A DNA stretch of 8,127 bases. Source: Planctomycetota bacterium. GTDB lineage: Bacteria > Planctomycetota > Phycisphaerae > WQYP01. Every line of letters starts with the position of its first letter. The stretch's first letter is position 1. The notes beneath the pieces are model-generated. The model made no database searches. It had not been told where the DNA came from and saw only the letters and a list, made by a program, of their open reading frames with translations. Both the position numbers and the translations under genes were made by a program. Positions 1 through 4,298 of this stretch are shown here, in pieces. The stretch spans positions 1 to 8,127 of the forward strand of contig JAKCCC010000066.1 in assembly GCA_021838985.1 (NCBI GenBank), written 5' to 3'.

Positions 1-585
1 GGCGGCGACAGGCGGCTGGGGGGCGTGGTGGGCGGGATTGGCTCCGTGCCGGGCGAGGCGAATGTGTTCCAGCAGGCCGGAGACATGCACGGTCGCAAAG
101 GTGCACAACGCCAGCACGGCCGTCATGGAAACATTGCCGGTGGCCCCACCCCAGAACTCCGGAATGCGCCACCCCGTGTAATAGTTGATGATGTCAAAAA
201 TTTCATTCAGCGGCAGCATCCCCAGGAGATTGCAGAAGAGTATCAGAAAAAAACAGGTCCATAAGTAAGGAGTGAAACGCGGCGAAAAACGTCCCAGCAT
301 GGGATCAAAAATCTCCCGGCGAAGAAAATCCAGCATCGCTTCCAGAAAATTGACAATCCCTCGCGGCACGGGATCGCGTTTGAGCCGCTGCGCCATATAC
401 GGAAAAACAACCATCATCAACGTGGCCGCCACGATGAGCATGAGCATATCATTGGTAAAATAGACCGGATGCCCCCACAGGCTGAACAGAGCGCGCGCGA
501 TCAGCCGGTGGGGTGTGACGCTGTTCAGAACGCCCGCGTCAGCCAGCGGAAAGCCGCGCCTCGTTATGCTGAAAATATCGTGCAT
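1..585 (-). CDS. atpB: ATP synthase F0 subunit a, 3' end cut by window edge
   Basis: This gene encodes the membrane subunit a that forms the proton half-channels next to the c-ring of F1F0 ATP synthase. Only the first 195 codons are present; the frame stays open to base 1, so the essential channel arginine helix lies outside. Family signs: a membrane helix at about residues 47-66, then an amphipathic stretch with NFLEAMLDFLRREI (79-92) typical of subunit a, a second helix at 105-126 (FCNLLGMLPL), and a third at about 150-172 opened by TGNVSMTAVLAL, matching the family's TxNxxxTxxLAL motif. The ATG at 585 is preceded by AGGA 5 nt upstream, and no nearer upstream in-frame start is plausible. 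It lies 117 bp downstream of the AtpI-like gene on the same strand, the usual order at the front of an atp operon. The predicted His-rich loop after residue 180 is a family-variable region. Confidence 0.93.
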   Translation of the reverse strand, partial: MHDIFSITRRGFPLADAGVLNSVTPHRLIARALFSLWGHPVYFTNDMLMLIVAATLMMVVFPYMAQRLKRDPVPRGIVNFLEAMLDFLRREIFDPMLGRFSPRFTPYLWTCFFLILFCNLLGMLPLNEIFDIINYYTGWRIPEFWGGATGNVSMTAVLALCTFATVHVSGLLEHIRLARHGANPAHHAPQPPVAA

Positions 586-702
586 CCAATTCCTACCCGA
601 AAACCACCGCCCGCATTCGCAGCCAGGCGCACTGGCGAAGCCACGGCATCCGACGCAGGAAAGCGGCGCCGGTTGCGGCGTCAACCGGCATCCGTGGGCC
701 GA

Positions 703-1152
703 TTATTCCGGCGCGATATTCGCTCCCGCCACGGCGTGCTTGATCACCCACGATCCGACTATGCTTTCCGCGATCAACAGTGCGAAATAAAAGAACACCA
801 GCCACAGCAACAAGGCCGTCTTGTCCCAGTCCGCCGGCCCGAGCCACACTACCAGCACCGCCCCGAAAGCCATGCCAACCAAACGGATTAAATTGGCGAA
901 TACGGCGCAGCGCAAGAGAGGCACAGGCGGGCATCCAATCAGCAACGTCATCGGCGCGATAGCCAGCAGCCCGACGATGACGTTGATGGCCGCGGCGAGA
1001 AGCATTTCCATCGGATAAATGGGACGGTGGACCAGCGGCAATATGGCCATGGCCAGCAGGGCGACCGCCACGGTCGCAGAGATTGGCGTCGCCAGGAGGC
1101 TGGCGCGCAGATACAAGGGGCGCACGGGGTTGCTCGCGGATGCTGCCATCAT
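703..1152 (-). CDS. AtpI-like four-helix membrane protein of the ATP synthase operon
   Basis: This is a 149-residue, very hydrophobic protein with four predicted membrane helices at about residues 22-41, 48-73, 82-104 and 112-136. A short basic N-terminus (RPLYLR) suggests the N-terminus is cytoplasmic. Size, topology and position between an AtpZ-like gene and atpB fit the ATP synthase protein I (AtpI) group, thought in other bacteria to help assemble the c-ring or supply Mg2+/Ca2+; this role is inferred from place and shape, as I see no diagnostic motif. The gene starts with ATGATG, 2 nt after the TAA stop of the gene upstream, so translation is probably coupled. The open frame runs further upstream to 1269, but that part overlaps the upstream gene in another frame and was excluded. 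Either ATG (1152 or 1149) could be used. Confidence 0.72.
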   Translation of the reverse strand: MMAASASNPVRPLYLRASLLATPISATVAVALLAMAILPLVHRPIYPMEMLLAAAINVIVGLLAIAPMTLLIGCPPVPLLRCAVFANLIRLVGMAFGAVLVVWLGPADWDKTALLLWLVFFYFALLIAESIVGSWVIKHAVAGANIAPE

Positions 1153-1154
1153 TC

Positions 1155-1502
1155 TTATTTTTTCTTTCGCAGAAGCGTTTTTATCTGCAGATACATCTCG
1201 CCGATAAACGCTATTGTTATGGCCACGACGGTGGCTATATCCGGCCAGTGGAACGTTTTGTCCAGCCACTGGCCGATCAAACCAAAAATCAGCAGAACGC
1301 CGAAAAATTCAAAACCCATCGCCGTGAAACGGGCTAAGCCGCCAAACGACCGGCCCGGCTCACTGGCTCCGGTCTGACGTTCCGCTTCCATCTGACGAGC
1401 GTTATGCTCCTCCAATCGCTGCAACGCACGGCGTGCTCCCGCCGCTGGGAGTTTGGCTGCATCTTCCGGCCGGGGTTCCGGCGACTTTTCCGTAGCCATC
1501 AT
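1155..1502 (-). CDS. AtpZ/AtpI-family small membrane protein (ATPase gene 1 type)
   Basis: This 115-residue protein is the first gene of the atp operon. Residues 1-50 are polar, charged and Ala/Arg/Glu-rich (RRALQRLEEHNARQMEAERQ), probably a cytoplasmic helix. Two membrane helices follow: about 56-80, ending in the GxxxGQWLDK signature typical of the AtpZ family (G..G.wlD), and about 87-106. The tail KTLLRKKK is strongly basic and probably cytoplasmic. AtpZ partners with AtpI in other bacteria, possibly as an Mg2+/Ca2+ channel; here that is inference. The start is an ATGATG tandem at 1502/1499, with a purine-rich stretch (GGGTGG) just upstream. A sigma70-type promoter about 200 bp upstream faces it, and the next gene begins 2 nt after its stop. 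Confidence 0.8.
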   Translation of the reverse strand: MMATEKSPEPRPEDAAKLPAAGARRALQRLEEHNARQMEAERQTGASEPGRSFGGLARFTAMGFEFFGVLLIFGLIGQWLDKTFHWPDIATVVAITIAFIGEMYLQIKTLLRKKK

Positions 1503-1709
1503 CCACCCGGCCTAACCTGACGCCTCTTCCCAGGAGCTTATTTTACCTCTACGGGACGCTCCGTGGAGCCACCTATATTCTATTCGCCCTGTGCTCCCTC
1601 GCCGCCGAAGCGCCTCCATCGAGGTGGCGGCGGTTGCCAGCTTGTCGCGGTTGTCGGCGTGCGTCCTTGCCACAAGGCAAGAGGGTTTTTCTCCACCCAC
1701 AACAGCTAA
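1503..1709 (-). promoter_or_regulatory. Structured 5' leader of the atp operon
   Basis: If transcription starts near 1709, the first atp gene has a leader of about 207 nt. It can fold into several hairpins: CTTGCC/GGCAAG (1666-1671 with 1676-1681, 4-nt loop); a GC-rich stem at 1602-1633 (CCGCCG/CGGCGG outside, CCTC/GAGG inside, 4-nt loop); and a small GCTC/GAGC hairpin near 1555-1568. A 35-codon open frame begins with ATG at 1619 and ends with TAG at 1512, 9 nt before the first atp start, but it has no visible ribosome binding site. I do not recognise a riboswitch class. Confidence 0.4.
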
Positions 1710-1715
1710 ACCTAC

Positions 1716-1744
1716 TTTGTACCATTTTTCACAAGGCGTGTCAA
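1716..1744 (-). promoter_or_regulatory. Sigma70-type promoter of the atp operon
   Basis: Read on the minus strand: a consensus -35 box TTGACA (1744-1739), a 17-bp spacer (1738-1722), and a -10 box TACAAA (1721-1716) preceded by TGG, that is an extended -10 TGn. The spacing is ideal and the direction is toward the atp genes. Transcription would begin near 1709. It is seen by eye only, but consensus -35, 17-bp spacing and extended -10 in a GC-rich region are unlikely to occur together by chance. Confidence 0.75.
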
Positions 1745-1866
1745 GTGCATTTTTCCCGAGCCTGTGACAGTTTATGCTGCCCCGCCACCCGCATCCCGGC
1801 ACGGCTGTCGCGAAAGTCGCCCATGCTCCGCGGACACCTACGGATGAGGACAAGGTTCGTTTCCGA

Positions 1867-1931
1867 TTCCTGATCCCGCTCCCGTTCCTGGTCGAGGGCC
1901 TGTCGATCAGGAGCAGGGGCAAGAGCAAAAG
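1867..1931. repeat. Degenerate hexanucleotide array arranged as a long imperfect hairpin
   Basis: The left arm is a run of loosely repeated 6-mers (ATTCCT, GATCCC, GCTCCC, GTTCCT). The right arm is a run of the reverse-complement type (GGAGCA, GGGGCA, AGAGCA, AAAGCA). The centre pairs CTGGTCGA (1888-1895) with TCGATCAG (1903-1910) through one G-T pair around a 7-nt loop. Pairing continues outward without gaps to about 1867/1931, with scattered mismatches (for example at 1883/1915, 1876-1877/1921-1922 and 1873/1925). The strand of transcription, if any, is unknown. Confidence 0.6.
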
Positions 1932-1961
1932 CACGATTAGCCCCGCCCCCGGCGCGGTTTC

Positions 1962-1990
1962 CCCGGCGACTCCTGGACCGGGACGCCGGG
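1962..1990. repeat. GC-rich hairpin CCCGGCG/CGCCGGG
   Basis: A perfect 7-bp outer stem (1962-1968 with 1984-1990), then a 2-nt bulge on the left arm and a 3-bp inner stem TCC/GGA, closing a 7-nt loop. It is one of a series of hairpins in this gap, and no T-run follows on either strand. Confidence 0.55.
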
Positions 1991-2023
1991 CGATGAAAGG
2001 ACGTGTGTATTTCACAGCCCCCA

Positions 2024-2056
2024 GCGTCAGCGCCGGTTGTGGCCCTGCGCGGACGC
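2024..2056. repeat. Hairpin GCGTC-A-GCGC / GCGC-G-GACGC
   Basis: Nine base pairs in two blocks (GCGTC 2024-2028 with GACGC 2052-2056; GCGC 2030-2033 with GCGC 2047-2050), separated by a single A.G mismatch, around a 13-nt loop. No T-run follows on either strand. Confidence 0.55.
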
Positions 2057-2076
2057 CCAAGACCCGTCGCTTAGGG

Positions 2077-2122
2077 GCTGCCAAGGAATAACCTACACAA
2101 TCTGGCTGGTTCTTTTGGCAGC
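2077..2122. repeat. Long hairpin GCTGCCAA/TTGGCAGC
   Basis: A perfect 8-bp outer stem (2077-2084 with 2115-2122). It can be extended on the plus-strand RNA by two G-U pairs, a small internal loop and AACC/GGTT (2090-2093 with 2108-2111), leaving a 14-nt loop. This is the longest stem in the gap after the hexamer array. Confidence 0.55.
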
Positions 2123-2147
2123 TGGCTTCGTTGCCCGCTCCTTATAG

Positions 2148-2190
2148 ACCCCCTGGGCGGGGTAGGCTTGTCGCTGGCGCCTCGCCAGCG
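2148..2190. repeat. Two adjacent hairpins, the second with a perfect 8-bp stem
   Basis: First, ACCCC (2148-2152) pairs with GGGGT (2159-2163) over a 6-nt loop. Second, CGCTGGCG (2172-2179) pairs perfectly with CGCCAGCG (2183-2190) over a 3-nt loop. The 8-T run at 2224-2231 is 33 nt further on, too far for a standard intrinsic terminator on the plus strand. Confidence 0.55.
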
Positions 2191-2279
2191 GCCAAAATCC
2201 CTGCGCTATACTTGTCCAGGTTATTTTTTTTGGCGGCCCCTTAGGTTATTAATTGACAGTCCCTTACCGCCTCCAGCCC

Positions 2280-2309
2280 GGCCGGAAAATGGTCATGCCC
2301 ATTTTGGCC
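2280..2309. repeat. Hairpin AAAATGG/CCATTTT upstream of tmk
   Basis: A perfect 7-bp stem (2286-2292 with 2299-2305), loop TCATGC, extended after a 2-nt bulge by GGCC/GGCC (2280-2283 with 2306-2309). It ends 48 bp before the tmk start codon, so it could be an operator-like dyad or part of the tmk leader. No known binding site is recognised. Confidence 0.5.
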
Positions 2310-2357
2310 ATTGACCGGCCAGGGGTAGGGCCGTAGCATCAGCTTGGTTTTTCCGAG

Positions 2358-3137
2358 ATGTCGATGAACGAGCAGAATTCAGGACGTGTGGCGACAGTTG
2401 CGCAGCATCCGCGCTTATCGCCGGATGCGGCGACAGCGGACCCGTCGGGGCGGGGAACGCAGACCGGCGCCTCGAAGTTGACGGGCAAATTTATCGTGTT
2501 CGATGGCATTGACGGTTGCGGTAAAACCACACAGTGCGACCGTCTGACCGGGCGGCTTCGGTCCGCTGGAGTGCAGGTATGCCAGGTGCGCGAACCAGGC
2601 GGAACATCCATCGGCGAAGAAATCCGCAAGTTGTTGCTGACTTCGCGCGGCGAAGGACTGCATATGCGGACGGAAATGTTGCTCTATATGGCCAGTCGGG
2701 CACAACTGGTGCAGGAGCAAATCAAACCTGCCCTGGCCCGCGGTTGTTGCGTGCTGGCCGACCGCTATGTCAGCAGCACCATCGCCTATCAGGGCGCCGG
2801 TGGCGGGCTGCCGCTGGAGGATATCGTGGCGGTGGCGGGTGCCGCGACGGAAAATTTGCAAGCGGATTTGACGCTCATCCTGGACTTACCGGTGGCGGTG
2901 GCAATGGGACGCCTCCATGGACCTGGCGGCAAAGGCAAACGCCGCGGTTCCCCGCAGACCGGCCTGTTTCAAGACCGCATCGAACAGCGCGTCCAGACGT
3001 ATCACGAAAAGGTCCGGCAAGGATTTCTCGAATATGCCCGGCGGTGCGCTGACCACTGCCGGGTGATGAAGGCACAAGGCTCGCCCGAGGCGGTCGAGGA
3101 AGTCATCAGCGCGACGCTGGCGGATTTTTTTCGATAA
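2358..3137 (+). CDS. tmk: Thymidylate kinase with N-terminal extension
   Basis: The enzyme phosphorylates dTMP to dTDP with ATP in the cytoplasm, a required step of dTTP synthesis. It has 259 residues, against about 205-215 for most bacterial enzymes. Motifs in order: Walker A GIDGCGKTT (50-58); REPGGT (78-83), the dTMP-binding loop; RAQLVQEQIKPAL (114-126); DRYVSSTIAYQG (135-146), the DR(Y/H) motif; and a basic lid GKGKRRGSPQ followed by FQDRIEQR (204-211). The extra length is mainly residues 1-42, polar and low in pattern, so the true start may be later. GTG at 2388, with AGGA just upstream, and TTG at 2478 are in frame. The ATG at 2358 has only a weak ribosome binding site. The gene is divergent from the atp operon and is now followed by an insertion sequence. 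The kinase identity is certain; the start is not. Confidence 0.95.
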   Translation: MSMNEQNSGRVATVAQHPRLSPDAATADPSGRGTQTGASKLTGKFIVFDGIDGCGKTTQCDRLTGRLRSAGVQVCQVREPGGTSIGEEIRKLLLTSRGEGLHMRTEMLLYMASRAQLVQEQIKPALARGCCVLADRYVSSTIAYQGAGGGLPLEDIVAVAGAATENLQADLTLILDLPVAVAMGRLHGPGGKGKRRGSPQTGLFQDRIEQRVQTYHEKVRQGFLEYARRCADHCRVMKAQGSPEAVEEVISATLADFFR

Positions 3138-3237
3138 CATGGATTTCGCCCCACCAGGCCACAGCAGGACGGGCGAGCACGGCGACAGGCAGAGATCTAA
3201 TCGACCGGAACGCCGGATAGGGACGGCTGCCACGCTA

Positions 3238-3263
3238 GAGCTTTTTTCATTCGTTCATAGCGA
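3238..3263. repeat. Terminal inverted repeat of the IS, transposase-distal end
   Basis: The 26 bp beginning GAGCTTTTTTCATTCG pair with the reverse complement of 4234-4259 with 24 of 26 matches; including the flanking TA it is 26 of 28. The transposase stop codon (TGA, 3249-3247) and its last five codons lie inside this repeat. Confidence 0.93.
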
Positions 3264-3777
3264 GGTATCCACAGTGGCGTAGGAAATATTGGGCGTCGGT
3301 GGGGGTGAGGGCGCCGATGGCGTGACCGAGAGATTCGTAAAGTCCATTGATATCCCACCGGGCCTCTCGCCGCAGCACCGTCTTCATTTTCGAAATGGCG
3401 TTTTCGATGGGGTTATAGTCGGGGGAGTACGGCGGCAAATAGAGAACCCGCGCCCCTGCCGCCGCGATCAAGGCCTCCACCCGGGAGGATTTATGCGGCG
3501 CCAGGTTATCCAGCATCACCACTTGCCCGGGACGCAAGACCGGCGTCAAGAAATGCTCCACGAAAGAAACAAACGTGGGGGTATCGGTGGCCCCGTCGAA
3601 ACTCATGGCGGTTACGATACCGCGAACCGTCAGCGCGGCCACGGTGCTCAGGAGCTTCCAGTGGCCGTGCGGCACGTAGCCGACCGCCCGTTGGCCCCGC
3701 AGACCCCGGCCCCGGGTACGCTGCATGGTGGTGGTGGCACCGAATTCATCGATGAATACAAGCGGCGCGGCCTTCAC
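3247..3777 (-). CDS. IS630-family transposase, C-terminal frame (DDE catalytic part)
   Basis: This frame carries the catalytic half of a DDE transposase that cuts and joins DNA at the element ends. Counting from the GTG at 3777: first acidic residue in VFIDEFG (D10), second in VVMLDNLAPHKS (D90), third in YSPDYNPIEN (E125), with 34 residues between the last two, the D34E spacing of IS630. The frame has no good start of its own. The GTG overlaps the stop of the first frame as GTGA, so some coupled translation is possible, but the frame stays open 26 codons further upstream to the A8 slippery run with family-like sequence, which favours a -1 frameshift fusion. The stop lies within the terminal inverted repeat. 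Confidence 0.9.
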   Translation of the reverse strand: MKAAPLVFIDEFGATTTMQRTRGRGLRGQRAVGYVPHGHWKLLSTVAALTVRGIVTAMSFDGATDTPTFVSFVEHFLTPVLRPGQVVMLDNLAPHKSSRVEALIAAAGARVLYLPPYSPDYNPIENAISKMKTVLRREARWDINGLYESLGHAIGALTPTDAQYFLRHCGYLAMNE

Positions 3778-4190
3778 CGCCCGGAATTGCGCGAACCAGC
3801 AGGCCCGCGCGGCTTGGACATCCGGACGCTGCTGTTCGGAGGCATGCGCCGACTTTTTTTTAAAGTCAGCTTCAGCCGCTTCGTAGCCCGATGGATGGTC
3901 GGCACCGATACCTTCGTCTCCAGGGCCGCCGCCAACTCCCCCAGGGTCATATCCGGATGGGCGGTAATCAGTTCCCGCAATTGACGTAAATCCTGCTCGG
4001 AAAGCTTACGGTTATCGGGCAGTTTACGCGGACGAGGTTCCAGCGAGCCGGTCTCCCGGCGACGCTGGATCAGCCGTCGCACCCACGACGCGCTGCATGG
4101 GAACTGTTCGGCCACCTCGGCGGAGGATTCGCCGGCCTCATACGCCGCCGCCACCGCGCGTCGAAATTCCATCGCATAGACCATGACCAT
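3774..4190 (-). CDS. IS630-family transposase, N-terminal frame (DNA-binding part)
   Basis: This frame has 138 codons and carries the DNA-binding half. Residues 6-45 form a helix-turn-helix (FRRAVAAAYEAGESSAEVAE then SASWVRRLIQRR), and residues about 64-110 a second winged-helix-like part (LSEQDLRQLRELITAHPDMT), as in IS630 transposases. After KLTLKK (107-112) the sequence loses family character and ends after 26 more codons. The -1 frame continues instead with an IS630-like linker into the catalytic half, so the natural product is probably a fusion: 112 residues from this frame plus 202 from the next. A strong ribosome binding site AAGGAGG stands 3 nt before the ATG at 4190 but 9 nt before the ATG at 4184, so the second start may be the real one. 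Confidence 0.88.
   Translation of the reverse strand: MVMVYAMEFRRAVAAAYEAGESSAEVAEQFPCSASWVRRLIQRRRETGSLEPRPRKLPDNRKLSEQDLRQLRELITAHPDMTLGELAAALETKVSVPTIHRATKRLKLTLKKSRRMPPNSSVRMSKPRGPAGSRNSGR
3848..3870 (-). promoter_or_regulatory. Probable programmed -1 frameshift site (A8 run inside a hairpin)
   Basis: On the minus strand eight A residues (3861-3854) contain the slippery heptamers A-AAA-AAA and A-AAA-AAG. Moving from the first to the second transposase frame needs a -1 slip exactly here. The run is embedded in a 23-nt hairpin: GCTGACTTT pairs with AAAGTCGGC (9 bp, one G-U) over a 5-A loop. Split IS630 transposases joined in this way are known. A chance indel in a homopolymer is the alternative. 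Confidence 0.7.
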
Positions 4191-4193
4191 CGA

Positions 4194-4200
4194 CCTCCTT
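4194..4200 (-). promoter_or_regulatory. Strong ribosome binding site of the transposase
   Basis: AAGGAGG on the minus strand is a full match to the anti-16S tail. It is 3 nt from the ATG at 4190 and 9 nt from the ATG at 4184, which makes the second ATG the better-spaced start. Confidence 0.7.
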
Positions 4201-4233
4201 GTCGAAAAGCCATCTTAACTTATTTCTTTATTG

Positions 4234-4259
4234 TCGCTAGGAACGAATGAAAAATGCTC
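4234..4259. repeat. Terminal inverted repeat of the IS, transposase-proximal end
   Basis: Its reverse complement begins GAGCATTTTTCATTCG and matches 3238-3263 except at two bases (A for T at the fifth base, C for A at the twentieth). It is followed by TA (4260-4261), the second copy of the target dinucleotide. Confidence 0.93.
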
Positions 4260-4298
4260 TAACGCTGGCGTGAGCCGGCGGGCCCGCGGAAGCCGGTC

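Larger units (their letters stand above)
1745..2357. other. Divergent intergenic region without a convincing gene, rich in hairpins
   Basis: These 613 bp lie between the atp promoter and tmk. Open frames exist on both strands (for example minus 2084-1512 and plus 1774-2091), but their products are Arg/Gly/Pro-rich, lack ribosome binding sites or known motifs, and conflict with the atp promoter and leader. What stands out is consecutive dyad symmetry, listed separately, from 1867 to 2309. There is also an 8-T run at 2224-2231 and a lone TTGACA at 2253-2258 that has no -10 box at the right distance. I could not identify a tmk promoter with confidence. I looked for the conserved cores of RNase P RNA, tmRNA and SRP RNA and did not find them. 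Confidence 0.6.
3238..4259 (-). mobile_element. Complete IS630-family insertion sequence
   Basis: This is a 1022-bp element bounded by 26-bp terminal inverted repeats that differ at only two positions, and flanked on both sides by TA (3236-3237 and 4260-4261), the target duplication typical of IS630/Tc1-like elements. It carries a transposase in two overlapping frames on the minus strand; joined by a -1 frameshift they give a product of about 314 residues. Both frames are otherwise intact and the ends are nearly identical, so the copy looks recent and possibly active. It lies between the convergent genes tmk and mnmE, 100 bp after the tmk stop and 39 bp from the mnmE stop, and breaks no gene. 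Confidence 0.93.

Noticed and set aside
1512..1619. Possible 35-residue leader peptide before the atp genes
   Set aside because: There is an ATG-to-TAG frame but no Shine-Dalgarno sequence, and the start lies in the loop of a hairpin; kept only as a remark on the leader.
1512..2084. 190-codon open frame on the minus strand
   Set aside because: It covers the atp promoter, the leader and the hairpin series; the product is Arg/Gly-rich without motifs or a ribosome binding site. High GC makes such frames common.
1774..2091. 105-codon open frame on the plus strand
   Set aside because: It is made of the hexamer tract and the GC-rich hairpins, with no ribosome binding site and no recognisable domain.
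1780..2170. RNase P RNA or tmRNA in the divergent gap
   Set aside because: A few short stretches (GCGAAAGTC near 1810, CTTATAGACC at 2141) recall RNase P RNA, but the conserved core GAGGAAAGTCC and ACAGAA elements are absent, and no tmRNA ends are seen.
2172..2231. Intrinsic terminator from the 8-bp hairpin and the T8 run
   Set aside because: The T-run starts 33 nt after the stem; standard terminators have it immediately after.
2253..2258. TTGACA as a -35 box for tmk
   Set aside because: The sequence 16-18 bp downstream is GC-rich with no -10-like hexamer.
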